From CAVQJU01 sp963712905 (GTDB lineage Bacteria > Acidobacteriota > Vicinamibacteria > Vicinamibacterales > CAVVIG01): 64,000 bases of DNA. This document shows positions 8,576 through 18,020 of this stretch, one piece after another (positions within the stretch are counted from its first letter, which is position 1; each line of letters starts with the position of its first letter). Position numbers and translations under genes: made by a program. The stretch lies in NCBI GenBank assembly GCA_963712905.1, contig CAVQJU010000021.1, positions 43,043 to 107,042 of the forward strand, written 5' to 3'. The notes under the pieces were generated by a model that was not told where the DNA came from, searched no databases, and saw only the letters and a program-made list of their open reading frames with translations.

Positions 8576-10846
8576 TCAGACCGCGGCTTCGGCGTAGTAG
8601 TTCTTGTACTGGTGGCCGTAGTAGCGCGAATAGTAGTACTTGTTTCGCGCGAAGTCGACCTTGTTGAGCACGATGGCGGCGAACCGCGGGTGCGACGACA
8701 TGATCGTGTCGAGCGCGCGTTCGGCGAGGCGGCGGCGTGTCATTTCCGCGCCGACCACGAAGGTCACGCCCGACACCAGCGGCGCGAGGATGACGGCGTC
8801 GGTCACGGCGAGCACGGGCGGCGTGTCGATCACGATCCAGTCGAAGGGACCGTGCGAGAGGTTGCTGAGCAGCGTCTTCATGCGCTCCGACGCGAGGAGC
8901 TCGGACGGATTGGGCGGCGTGCGGCCCGCCGTGATCGCGAGCAGGTTCGGGTCGACCGTGCGCTGGATGACGTCGCGCACGCGCGCCTGGCCGATCAGCA
9001 CCTGCGAGAGGCCGCGCTCGTTGGTCAGCTGCAGCGGGCGGTGGAGCCCCGGCCGCCGCATGTCGGCGTCGATGAGGAGCACGCGCGCGCCGCCGTACGC
9101 CAGCGCCATCGCGATGTTGCACGCCGTCGTCGTCTTGCCTTCGAGCGGCTGCGCGCTGGTGACGAGCAGCGTCTTCGTACCGTCCGCCGCGAAGCGCGAC
9201 ATCAGGGACGTGCGCAGCGACCGGAAGGCTTCGCCGAAGTCGTGGGGCACGTGCGACGAGGCGAGCACCGGGTGCTTGTCGCCGCGGACCGACGGGACCA
9301 GGCCGAGGAAGGGCAGCTTGAGGCGCCGCGTCACGTCCTCCGGCGTCTTGATGGTGTCGTTCATGTAGTCCAGGCCGAAGGCCACGCCGACGGCGACGAT
9401 GAGGCCGATGGCGAACGACATGAACCACGTCCGGCGGCCGGTCGGCGCCATCGGCGCCTTCGGCACCTCGGAGCGGTCCACGAGCCGGACGTTGTTCGCG
9501 CGGCTGTTGCTCGAGACGCGCAGTTCCTTTTCGCGCTGCAGGAGCGATTCGTAAACCTGGCGGTTGCTCTTCGCCTCCCGCTCCATGACGTTGTAGCCGA
9601 CGCTCTTCCGGCTCAGATCCTGCACGTCGGCTTTCGCCGCCTCGAGGTTCTGAGACAGCGTCCGCTCCTCGAGCACGGCCGTGTCGTACTCGTTCTTCAC
9701 GTTCTGCAGCGCCTTGGTCACTTCGAGGTTGAGCTGGCGCTGCGTGTCCACCAGCTGCGCGTTGACGTTCTGCAGCGCGGGGTGTTTTTCGCCGTACCGC
9801 TCCGACAGCTGGACTTTCTGGTGCTGGAGGTCGAGCAGCTTGCCCTTGAGGCTCTGGATCTGCCCGTTCTGCGCGACGAGCGGGATCGAGTCCACCGGGA
9901 CCGCGTCCAGTCCGACGGCGGGCATGAGCGACTTGACCTGGCTGTACTGCGTCTCCTTCTGCACGCGCGCCATCTTCGCCTTGGTGACCGCGTCGTTCAG
10001 CTGGTTCAGCCGCGAGAGCACGATGTTCTGCTTGTCGTCGAGCGACAGGGCGTTCTGCTTGTCGCGGTATTCCGCGAGCGCGCGCTCGCTTTGCTCGACT
10101 TTGGTCTGCTGGTTGGCGAGCTCCTTTTCGAGCCACGTCAGCATGTTCTCGCTGGTCTGGAGCTTGACCTGCAGGTTCTGGTCGACGTACTCCTCCATCA
10201 GCGTGTTGGCGGCCCTTGACGCAAACTTCGGATCGACCGAATCAAACGACACGTCCACCAGGCGGCTTCCGCGTACCGGGTCCACGCTCACGCGACCGAT
10301 GAATGCGCTCACCAGCGCCGATTCGTCGGGCGGCGCGACAGCCTTCGGCGCCTCGGGAGCCGGCGCCTCCTGGCGCCACAGCAGCGCGAGAAAGCGCTGC
10401 CTGACATCTTTCACCAGCGACACCGGTGTCGCCGGTGGCGTCAGCGTGCCGTTGAACTCCGGCACCTGGCCGAGGTCCAGCTTGGCGACCACGCGCTTCG
10501 TGAGATCGCGGCCTTTGAGAATCTTGTACTGCGTCTGGTAGTAGGGCTCGGGGTCTTCGTAGAACTCCTCCGGGGCCCCGATGCCCGGGATGGCCGTCGT
10601 GCGCTCGTTCTCGATCAGCAGACGTCCCTGGGCGCGGAAGTACTGGATGCTCGAATACCCCTGAATCATCATCGCGGCCGTCGTGAGCACGAAGACGGTG
10701 ATCGCGATCCGCCGGTAGCGATAGAGCACCGCGATGCGGTCGAGCAGGTGAACGTCGGTGTCCGGCGTGAAGGCCTGCGTGGGCGAAGCGCCGCCCGGGC
10801 GGGCGCCGGCTGGCGGCACGTGCGGTCGCGGGTCCGTCGGGCTCAA
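8576..10846 (-). CDS. Wzc-type polysaccharide co-polymerase and BY-kinase
   Basis: From TTG 10846, preceded by AAGAGG, the product is 756 residues. The N-terminal Wzz domain is flanked by two membrane segments (near residues 45 and 440) and holds long coiled coils in the periplasm. The C-terminal bacterial tyrosine kinase has Walker A SAQPLEGKTTTACN, Walker A' VLLIDADMRRP and Walker B DWIVIDTPP. The tail NKYYYSRYYGHQYKNYYAEA is the autophosphorylated tyrosine cluster. It controls chain length and export of capsule or exopolysaccharide. A larger in-frame ORF extends upstream but overlaps the preceding gene, so TTG is preferred. Confidence 0.9.
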   Translation of the reverse strand: MSPTDPRPHVPPAGARPGGASPTQAFTPDTDVHLLDRIAVLYRYRRIAITVFVLTTAAMMIQGYSSIQYFRAQGRLLIENERTTAIPGIGAPEEFYEDPEPYYQTQYKILKGRDLTKRVVAKLDLGQVPEFNGTLTPPATPVSLVKDVRQRFLALLWRQEAPAPEAPKAVAPPDESALVSAFIGRVSVDPVRGSRLVDVSFDSVDPKFASRAANTLMEEYVDQNLQVKLQTSENMLTWLEKELANQQTKVEQSERALAEYRDKQNALSLDDKQNIVLSRLNQLNDAVTKAKMARVQKETQYSQVKSLMPAVGLDAVPVDSIPLVAQNGQIQSLKGKLLDLQHQKVQLSERYGEKHPALQNVNAQLVDTQRQLNLEVTKALQNVKNEYDTAVLEERTLSQNLEAAKADVQDLSRKSVGYNVMEREAKSNRQVYESLLQREKELRVSSNSRANNVRLVDRSEVPKAPMAPTGRRTWFMSFAIGLIVAVGVAFGLDYMNDTIKTPEDVTRRLKLPFLGLVPSVRGDKHPVLASSHVPHDFGEAFRSLRTSLMSRFAADGTKTLLVTSAQPLEGKTTTACNIAMALAYGGARVLLIDADMRRPGLHRPLQLTNERGLSQVLIGQARVRDVIQRTVDPNLLAITAGRTPPNPSELLASERMKTLLSNLSHGPFDWIVIDTPPVLAVTDAVILAPLVSGVTFVVGAEMTRRRLAERALDTIMSSHPRFAAIVLNKVDFARNKYYYSRYYGHQYKNYYAEAAV

Positions 10847-10856
10847 CGCCGGCCTC

Positions 10857-11390
10857 TTATCGCTGTCCGGGAAGCGCCCGATCCGATGCGGGCGCGCCCG
10901 CGACGGTCGTCGCCAGCACACCGGCGGCGACGGCCGCGGATGTGATCGCCAGGACCGACGCCAGGGAAGTCCCGAGCGCGCCCCCGAGCGGCGGCTGGAA
11001 CGGAAGTTTGACGAGTGCCGCCACACGCTGGCCGGAATCCACGTTGATGATCGGCGTCGCGGCGAGCACGGTGCTGTTCGACGGGCTCATCATCTCCACG
11101 ACGTAACTGCCAGGCTCGAGGCTGTCGAACTCGAACGCGCCGAACCGGTCGGTCGTGACCGAGTTCAGGACGCGGCCAAGCCGTGCGTCGCGCAGGCGAA
11201 TCGGCGTGTTGGCCATTGCCGAATTGTTCCAGTTGACGGCCGTTCCCTGGATCGATGAGGACAACGCCCGCGTTCCCTGCAGCAGGCCGGCTGGTTGCTG
11301 GGCCGCGATCGGCACGCCTCCGGCTCCGACGGCCACGGCGACGACAGCGGCTATGACGAGACGCACCTTATCGACCATGGTAATCCTCAA
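10857..11390 (-). CDS. Secreted protein with carboxypeptidase-regulatory-like domain
   Basis: The product (about 177 residues) begins with a signal peptide (VRLVIAAVVAVAVGAG, then AAQQ). Residues 45-120 resemble the Ig-like carboxypeptidase regulatory domain, with GTAVNWNN, TDRFGAFEFDSLEPGSYVVEM. A second hydrophobic segment near the C-terminus (about 145-165) may anchor it. It ends 10 nt before the Wzc-type gene, so the two are probably co-transcribed. A role in exopolysaccharide assembly or surface attachment is inferred from position only. Confidence 0.7.
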   Translation of the reverse strand: MRITMVDKVRLVIAAVVAVAVGAGGVPIAAQQPAGLLQGTRALSSSIQGTAVNWNNSAMANTPIRLRDARLGRVLNSVTTDRFGAFEFDSLEPGSYVVEMMSPSNSTVLAATPIINVDSGQRVAALVKLPFQPPLGGALGTSLASVLAITSAAVAAGVLATTVAGAPASDRALPGQR

Positions 11391-11444
11391 GAGGCGTATC
11401 GGACGATGTCCCGGCGAACTGAACAGCGGTTAGCTGTTTACGCG

Positions 11445-11475
11445 TTGACGCGGTCTGCCCAAATGACTTTATATG
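11445..11475 (+). promoter_or_regulatory. Possible sigma70-type promoter
   Basis: TTGACG at 11445-11450 is followed after 18 nt by TTATAT in an AT-richer patch of the divergent intergenic region 11391-11601. It would drive the DUF3810 gene on the plus strand. The match is by eye only. Confidence 0.3.
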
Positions 11476-11601
11476 ACATAGAGTTCGATAAGAGACGTTT
11501 TCAAGATGGTAGCACGTCCGGGCCGGCCTGCAACAGGCGGTTTAGCCGTCCCTCTGGGAAGCGATAACATGCGGACCCGCTCTCCCTTATAAGTCGTTTA
11601 A

Positions 11602-12744
11602 ATGCTGAATGTTATAGTCATGGAACGGGCTGTTGCGAAACACGGCCCGGTCCCGGGCTCGTCTTCGTGTGCAACACTCCATCCGGCAGTGAGACTCTCG
11701 ACATTCGCGACCATCGGGCTCCTGGGGGCCGCCGCGCTCGCGGCCACCCTGCCGATTGCACCGGCGACCGTCGAGCGCGTGTATTCGACGGGGGTGTACC
11801 CGGGAGTCCAGCGGATTCTCACCACGTTTTCGAATCGCGCGCCGTTCGCGCTGATCGACATGCTCCTCGCGCTGGGCGCCGTGTGGCTGGCTGTGCTGGC
11901 CATTGGCCTGCGGCGCCTGTTCCGTCCGGGCGCGCCGCGGCGCGTTCAGCGGCTGCTCGTCGGCCTGCTGCTGCCGCCGGCCGTGCTCTACCTCGCGTTT
12001 TTCGCGCTGTGGGGACTGAACTACCGGCGGCTTCCGCTCGAAGACAAGTTGACGTTCGATGCCGCGGCCGTCACGCCGGACGCCGCGCGGTCCCTCGCCG
12101 ATGCGGCCGTGTCTCGCATCAACGCGCTGTACGACGCCGCGCACGCTGCCGGGTGGTCTGATGTGGACGCGTCGCTCGCGGACGCCTTTGCTTCCGCCGC
12201 GCGCGACGCGGGTGTCGCCACGCCCGCGGTCCCGGGCCGGCCCAGGCGCACGCTGCTCGACTGGTATTTCCGATCCGCCGCCGTGGCGGGGATGACCGAT
12301 CCGTTTTTTCTCGAGACGCTCGTGGCGAGCGACCTCCTGCCGTTCGAGCGGCCGTTCGTCATCGCCCACGAATGGAGCCACCTCGCGGGTTTTGCGGACG
12401 AAGGCGAAGCCAACTTCGTCGGCTGGCTGACGTGCCTGCGTGGCGGGGCTCCGGTTCAGTACAGCGGGTGGATGTCGCTCTACGCCGAGATTGTCGGCGG
12501 CCTTCCGCGCTCCGCGCGCGCGGACGTGGCCGCGCGCCTCGAACCCGGGCCGCGGAAGGATCTCCGCGCGCTGGCGGATCGTCTCACGCGGAACGTCAAC
12601 CCGACCGTGTCGGCCGCCGGGTGGCGTGTCTACGATCAGTATCTCAAGGCGAACAGGGTGGAGGACGGGTCCGCCAGCTACGCCCGCGTCGTTCGGCTCG
12701 CGCTCGGCACGGAACTGGGTCAGCGGGCGACGCAGGACAGGTAG
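11602..12744 (+). CDS. DUF3810 family membrane metallopeptidase-like protein
   Basis: The 380-residue protein has three hydrophobic segments in its first 140 residues, then a soluble domain with HEWSHLAGFADEGEANF, which looks like a gluzincin zinc site (HExxH plus a downstream Glu). This combination is typical of DUF3810. Catalysis has not been shown for the family as far as I know. The start could be ATG 11602 or ATG 11620. Its TAG stop (12742-12744) falls inside the first unit of the following 9-nt repeat array. Confidence 0.78.
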   Translation: MLNVIVMERAVAKHGPVPGSSSCATLHPAVRLSTFATIGLLGAAALAATLPIAPATVERVYSTGVYPGVQRILTTFSNRAPFALIDMLLALGAVWLAVLAIGLRRLFRPGAPRRVQRLLVGLLLPPAVLYLAFFALWGLNYRRLPLEDKLTFDAAAVTPDAARSLADAAVSRINALYDAAHAAGWSDVDASLADAFASAARDAGVATPAVPGRPRRTLLDWYFRSAAVAGMTDPFFLETLVASDLLPFERPFVIAHEWSHLAGFADEGEANFVGWLTCLRGGAPVQYSGWMSLYAEIVGGLPRSARADVAARLEPGPRKDLRALADRLTRNVNPTVSAAGWRVYDQYLKANRVEDGSASYARVVRLALGTELGQRATQDR

Positions 12745-12848
12745 GTCGGGTAGGTCGGGTAGGTCGGGTAGGTCCGGTAGGTCGGGTGGGCCGGGTAGGC
12801 CGGGTAGGTCGGGTGGGCCGGGTAGGCCGGGTAGGCCGGGTGGGCCGT
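12741..12848. repeat. Tandem array of a 9-nt unit (GTAGGTCGG type)
   Basis: Twelve consecutive 9-nt units are seen, with consensus GTAGGTCGG and variants GTGGGCCGG and GTAGGCCGG. The first unit supplies the stop codon of the DUF3810 gene. The same unit recurs in arrays at 13304-13384, 14209-14232, 21597-21638 and 32953-33014. Confidence 0.9.
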
Positions 12849-12896
12849 GGCGAGGCACGCTGAACGCTGGCACGAACGTTGGAGTTGCGACACGCC

Positions 12897-13280
12897 GTGC
12901 CCCGACTTTCGCACCATTCACTCGTCGTGTGGCAGCGCGCCGACGACCTGTTCATCAAGGTCCATCTGCTGGCGAGAAATGGTTTTCCCGCCTTTGAGCG
13001 ATTCGAACTCGGCAGCCAGTTGAGGCGCGCGGCGTACTCGGTTGCCGCGAACATCGTGGAAGGATCTGCACGGCGTCACCGCAAGGATCGTTTGCATTTC
13101 TTCAACATCGCCGAGGGTTCTCTCGCTGAAGTTGGCTACTGCGTCCACGTCGCGGGCCGCCTCGGTTACATCACCGACGACACGCGGGAGAGCCTGGAAC
13201 GGGAGATCCGTGCCTTTGGCGCCCCGTTGATCGGCTTGATTCGGTCGACACGCACGATGGCCAACATGCCACCCACCTGA
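12897..13280 (+). CDS. Four-helix-bundle protein (S23/Avd-like family)
   Basis: The 127-residue product is all-helical and carries the S23 family features: SLVVWQRADDLFIKVHLLAR at the start, QLRRAAYSVAANIVEGSARR in helix 2, and FFNIAEGSLAEVGYCVHVAG in helix 3. Relatives were first seen in inserts of 23S rRNA genes, and Avd of diversity-generating retroelements has the same fold. No reverse transcriptase is nearby. The gene sits between two 9-nt arrays in opposite orientation. GTG 12897 is preferred; TTG 12879 is also in frame. Confidence 0.8.
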   Translation: MPRLSHHSLVVWQRADDLFIKVHLLARNGFPAFERFELGSQLRRAAYSVAANIVEGSARRHRKDRLHFFNIAEGSLAEVGYCVHVAGRLGYITDDTRESLEREIRAFGAPLIGLIRSTRTMANMPPT

Positions 13281-13303
13281 GTTGCCCGATCGACAAGCCC
13301 TAC

Positions 13304-13384
13304 CCGACCTACCAGGCCCACCCGACCTACCAGACCCACCCGACCTACCAGACCCACCCGACCTACCAGACCCACCCGACCCTC
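13304..13384. repeat. Tandem array of a 9-nt unit, inverted orientation
   Basis: Nine units alternate between CCGACCTAC and CAGACCCAC, the reverse-complement form of the 12741-12848 array. The strict alternation of two unit types suggests an 18-nt higher-order period. Confidence 0.9.
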
Positions 13385-13408
13385 GCCCAGCCGGCGTAAG
13401 CTACGTCG

Positions 13409-14203
13409 ATGCCTCGCTTCAAGCTGACGATTGAGTACGCAGGCACCAGGTACAGCGGCTGGCAGATCCAGAAGAACGCGCGAACGGTGCAAGGGGAGAT
13501 CGATCTGGCGGTTCGGACGGTCACGTCGCGCAAGGATTTCGAGCTGTACGGATCGGGGAGAACCGACGCCGGCGTTCACGCGCTAGCGCAGGTGGCCCAT
13601 CTCGATGTCGCGACGAACCTCCCGCCACATACGCTCGTCGAGCGGTTGAACGGCGAGCTTCCCGCAGACATCAACGTCCTCGACGCGGCGGTCGTGCCGC
13701 ACCGATTCCATGCGCGGCATGATGCCGTGGCGCGCCGCTACCTCTACCAGATCGCGCGCCGCCGCACGGCGTTCGCCAAGCCATATGTCTGGTGGGTGAA
13801 GGAGTCGCTGGCTGTCGAGCGGATGCAGGAGGCAGCTCGCGCGTTCGTCGGATTCAAGGATTTCGAGGCCTTCGCCGAATCGGACGCGCACGGCGATCCC
13901 GAGCGGTCGACCGACGTGCGTGTCGAGCGGATCGACATCTGCGAAGAGGACGGCCTGGTGCTTGTGGGAGTCGAGGGAAGCCACTTCCTTTGGAAGATGG
14001 TCAGGCGGATGGTCGGCGTGCTCGTGGAGATCGGACGAGGCAAGCTCGATGCGGAGGCTGCCTCCCGCCTGATGACCGGTTCATCTGAGGCGCCCGCGCG
14101 ACTGACCGCGCCTGCCTCGGGACTCTTCCTCGAACGCGTCTACTACAAGGGCGATCCGCGCAACGCACACCTGGCTCCAGCCACGCCCCTGCGCCCCTCG
14201 TAA
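13409..14203 (+). CDS. truA: tRNA pseudouridine synthase A
   Basis: This 264-residue enzyme converts U38-U40 in tRNA anticodon stems to pseudouridine. The catalytic Asp is in GSGRTDAGVHALAQ near residue 52. Other family signatures are KLTIEYAGTRYSGWQIQ at the N-terminus and FLWKMVRRMVGVLVEIG in the second half. Length is normal and the frame is intact, which contrasts with the frameshifted genes just downstream. It is followed by a short piece of the 9-nt repeat. Confidence 0.95.
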   Translation: MPRFKLTIEYAGTRYSGWQIQKNARTVQGEIDLAVRTVTSRKDFELYGSGRTDAGVHALAQVAHLDVATNLPPHTLVERLNGELPADINVLDAAVVPHRFHARHDAVARRYLYQIARRRTAFAKPYVWWVKESLAVERMQEAARAFVGFKDFEAFAESDAHGDPERSTDVRVERIDICEEDGLVLVGVEGSHFLWKMVRRMVGVLVEIGRGKLDAEAASRLMTGSSEAPARLTAPASGLFLERVYYKGDPRNAHLAPATPLRPS

Positions 14204-14208
14204 CCCAC

Positions 14209-14232
14209 CCGACTCGCCCGACCCACCCGACC
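14209..14232. repeat. Short 9-nt repeat tract
   Basis: About two and a half units of the CCGACCCAC type lie between the convergent truA and M3 peptidase genes. Confidence 0.7.
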
Positions 14233-14236
14233 GGTA

Positions 14237-16301
14237 TCAGTCCCGATTGAGCCACGCTTCCCACGCCTTGAAGTCGAACGGCCGGCCGAGGAAATCGCGC
14301 ACGAGCGTGGCGGCCGGCTTCGATCCGCCGGGCGCGAGGATCGTGTCCGCGGTACTTCCCGGCAATCGCCGGCGCGAGCAGCTGGTTCCGATCGAACCGG
14401 CTGAACAGATCCTTCGCGATGACGAGCGACCACATGTACGTGTAGTACACGGCCGAGTAGCCGTCGAGGTGGCCGAACGACGTCTGGAAGTGCGTGCCCT
14501 CGACGTACGCCGTCGGCAGGTACTTGTTCGTGAGCTCCTTGACCATCGCCGTCGTGTCGACCGACTTCGGGATCGCGGTCGTAGATCGACAGCGACAGCC
14601 TCGCGTAGACCATCTGCTGCCGGACGCCGAGCGCCTTGCCGAATTCGCTGGCGCGCCGCATCTGCGCGACGAGCGTCTGCGGGAATCGGTTCGTTGGTCT
14701 CGAAGTGTTTCGCAAACGTCTGCAAGCGTCGACGGGTCCCAGCGTCCACTCTTCGAGCATCTGCGACGGCGCCTCGACGAAGTCCTGCTCGGTGCTGATG
14801 CCGCTGATCGCCGATCCACTGGTGCCGGCCGGCCAGCAGCGTGTGCACCAGGTGGCCGAACTCGTGAAAGAACGTCACCACGTCGTCGTGCGTCATGAGG
14901 CCGGGATCGCCGGCCTGGCCGCCGGGCAGATTGCAGACGAGCGCGGCTTCGGGAATCTGGCGTGCCGTCGACGCCGGTGCGGATCGGAAATTCCGCGGCG
15001 TGGTTGTACTTGTCCTTGCCGCGGATGCATGTCGAGGTAGAAGCGGCCGATCACCTGGCCGTCCTCGACAGCATCTCGTAGGCCTCGACGGACCGGATCC
15101 CAGACGGGCGCGCCGGCGAGCGGCCGGTAGGTGACGCCGAACAGCCTGCCCGTGACGTCGAACAGCCCCTGTTTGACGCGGTCGAACGCGAAGTAGGGGC
15201 GGACCGACTGCGAATCGAAGTCGTAGCTGGCCTTGCGCACGAGCTCCGCGTAGTACGAACGCTCCCATGCGTTGACGACGGTCGCGCCGGGAACGTCCTG
15301 CTGCTTGCGCTTGAGGAGCGCGGCGAATTCGCGCTCGGCCTTCGCTCCCGACGCGGCGACGACGCGATCGATGAAGGCGGAGGCCTGCTTCGCGTTCTCC
15401 GACCATCTTGTCGGCCGTGATGTAGTCGGCCCACGAGCCGAACCCGACGAGGCGCGCGAGTCTCGGCGCGCTTCGCGATCATCTTGTCGAGAGCACCTCC
15501 ATGTTCTTCGGATACCCGCGGTTGTTGTATTCCATGTACATCCGCTTGCGCAGGTCCTCGTTCTTCGCGAACGAGAACACGGGCAGCGAATCGGGATAGT
15601 CGATGGTGAGCGTGATGGCGCCGCTGGCGTCGGGCTTGTGCCGGTCGATGTAGTCGGCGGGGAGGCCGTCGAGCTCGGCTGCGCTGGCGGCGGTGACGGT
15701 CCGGAGGTCGGTCCGGATGTTCCGGTCGAAGTCCTGGCCGATGAGCACCAGCTCGTCGCGCAGCGCCTTGATGCGCTTGCGCGTCGCTTCGTCCTTGTCC
15801 ACGCCGGCCAGGCGGAAGTCGCGCAGCGTCCGTCGCAGGTAGTATTGCGTTTCGGCGTCCGCGCTGCTTCGCGTCGAGACCGTTCAGGGCGTCGAACACG
15901 TCGCGGTTCAGCGACAGCTCCGCGGTGAACGCGCCGGCTTTCTGGGAGACGCGTTCGGCCGCCTGGCGCACGGGCTCGTTCGGGTGCACGCTCTGGACGA
16001 GCTGCGCCTGCGATGCCACCGCGTCGATCTCGAGCAGCACGTCGTCGTACGGCCGCAGGGTGTTGTCGATGGTCCGGGCGCGCGGTACGGCAAGCAGCTG
16101 GTCGACGAGCGTCTGCGCGTGCGCGAGCCGGGCGTACATCGCCCGCTCGAACGACGCGGCGTCGGACATGCCGGTCCAGAACGGCGCGTTGGTCGGGCCC
16201 GTCGGGGGCGTCTGGGCGAGGGCGGCGGACGCCGCCGCCAGGCACGCGACCGCGAGGATCGCGGCGCGCCGGGTCGAGGCCGTGAGCGTCGGTGATGCCA
16301 T
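14237..16301 (-). pseudogene. Secreted M3 family metallopeptidase, many frameshifts
   Basis: From ATG 16301 the product begins MASPTLTASTRRAAILAVAC, a signal peptide ending near AALAQ. The zinc site of M3 peptidases (oligopeptidase/peptidyl-dipeptidase) is read as FFHEFGHLVHTLLAG in the last third. The remaining family features, such as FDRVKQGLFDVTGRLFG and YLDMHPR, are spread over all three frames. At least eight single-base shifts occur (for example near 15868, 15490, 15455, 15398, 15090). Corrected, the protein would be about 688 residues, the usual length. The intact reading sense of each piece suggests sequencing error rather than a dead gene. Confidence 0.7.
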
Positions 16302-16312
16302 GCGCGCTAGCT

Positions 16313-16318
16313 TATAAT
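16313..16318 (+). promoter_or_regulatory. Possible -10 element
   Basis: TATAAT occurs 40 nt before the phosphatase gene and just upstream of the divergent peptidase start. No good -35 element was seen. Confidence 0.3.
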
Positions 16319-16358
16319 GCCGCCTCGCTCGAACGCCACAGCGCTCGTCACACATTTT

Positions 16359-18020
16359 ATGCGGCCCACCGCCGAACCTCGTCTGCTCGTCACCGACGCG
16401 CTCGGCCGGCGGATTCTTCCGCTCGACAAGCCGATCGTTCACCATCGGCCGGCGGACGGAGACGGACCTGCGCCTCTCCGGCGCCGACATCTCGCGCGTG
16501 CATGCCGAGATCGTCATCGAACAGGGCGAGCGGCGTGCTGCACGACCGGCAGTCGCGCTTCGGGACGTTCGTCAACGACGAGCGCGTCGACCGGCGGCGG
16601 CTGGCGCACGGCGATCGCATTCGCCTCGGCAACTCGACCGACGTGCAGATCGTGTTCGCGGTCGGCGAGGACGCGCCGTCGGCGGAGAAGAGCGCCGCGT
16701 CGGCCGCCATCGAGCTGCGTCAGATGGCCGCGCTCCTCGAGGGGCTGCGCGCGCTCGGGTCCGGACGCGTGCTGGACGAGGTGCTGGCGCTCGTGCTCGA
16801 TTCGGCCATCGAGGTGACGGGCGCCGAGCGCGGCTTCATCATGCTCGCGTCGCGCGAGGGCGCGCTCGAATTCACGCTGGCTCGCGCGCGCGGAAAAGTC
16901 ACGCTTGTCCGGGCGCACGTTCGCGACCAGCCGCAAGATTCCCGAGCAGGTCTTCGCCACCGGCAAGCACGCTGATCGTCGAGGATCTGCTGGACGACGA
17001 CCTCGCGCCGCTTCACAGCGGGACGGTGGCGCTCGGCATCCGCCACGTGCTGTGCACGCCGCTCCGGCTCGTCCGCTACGTCGAGCGCGCCGACGACAAG
17101 CCCGACGACGAGACGATCGGCGTGCTCTATCTCGACAGCCGCGAGCGCGGCGCGCTGCGGATCGGCCGCGTCGCGGTCGGCGCTCGAGACGCTGTCGGCC
17201 GAAGCGGCCCTCGCGATCGAGAACGCGCGGCTCTACCGCGAGGCGCTCGACAAGGCGAAGTTCGAGCAGGAGCTCAAGGTCGCGGCCGCGATTCAGCGCG
17301 CGCTGCTGCCGGCCGCGCGCGTCGGACAGGCCGTTCTGCACGACGCTCGGGTCCTCGTCGCCGTGCCTGGCCGTCGGCGGCGATTTCTTCGACTACGTCG
17401 ATCTGCCGGCCGGACAGTTCGGGTTCATCGTCGGCGACGTGGCGGGCAAGGGATCGCCGGCGGCGCTGCTCGCGGCGGCCGTGCTCGGCATGTTCAGCGC
17501 CGAATCCACGTATCACGTCAGCCCGGCGTCGGTCATCTCGCGGCTCAACCACGGGTTGTTCCGGCGCGCCATCGAGAGCACAGTTCCTGACGGCGTTCTA
17601 CGGCATGCTCGCGTCCGGACGGATCGTTCACGTTCACGAACGCGGGTCACAACGCGCCGGTGCTCGTCTCCGCGCCAGGGCATCCGCCGTCTCGAGACCG
17701 GCGGCCTCGTGCTCGGCCTCTTCGAGCACGCGACCTTCGAAGAGGAAACCGTCACGCTCAGCCCCGGCGATTTCATCGTCGCCTTCAGCGACGGCGTCAC
17801 CGAGGCGTTCAACGTGGCCGGCGAGGAATACAGCGACGCGCGCCTGCTGGAATCGATCGCGCGACACCGCGGCAAGGCGCCGCAGGACCTGATTGCCGCC
17901 CTGCTGGCCGACGTGAAGGTCTTCACCGGAGAGGCCACGCAGAACGACGACCTGACGCTCGTGACGGTCCAGTACAGCGGCCACAGTACAATGTCGTCAG
18001 GGAGCGCGCGTGGCATCTGA
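16359..18020 (+). pseudogene. FHA-GAF-PP2C (SpoIIE/RsbU) phosphatase, many frameshifts
   Basis: An N-terminal FHA domain is visible (LRLSGADISR, then SRFGTFVNDERV), then a GAF-like domain (about residues 130-300; EVTGAERGFIMLA, GIRHVLCTPL). A short coiled coil (KFEQELKVAAAIQRALLP) leads into a C-terminal PP2C domain with metal-binding acids in AVGGDFFDY, GDVAGKG, FSDGVTEAFN and QNDDLTLV. Such proteins dephosphorylate anti-sigma antagonists or similar partners in response to bound phosphopeptides or small ligands. Roughly nine shifts are needed to join the frames. It overlaps the next gene by 11 nt. Confidence 0.7.

Noticed and set aside
12741..12848. Possible CRISPR array
   Set aside because: The units are contiguous 9-nt tandem repeats without unique spacers and there are no cas genes.
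11587..12921. Long minus-strand ORF with collagen-like PGLPGPPD repeats
   Set aside because: It is antisense to the DUF3810 gene, and its repeats come from the 9-nt DNA array; no real family or start signal.
12879..13280. Diversity-generating retroelement accessory gene (Avd)
   Set aside because: The fold fits, but no reverse transcriptase, template repeat or variable repeat was found nearby.
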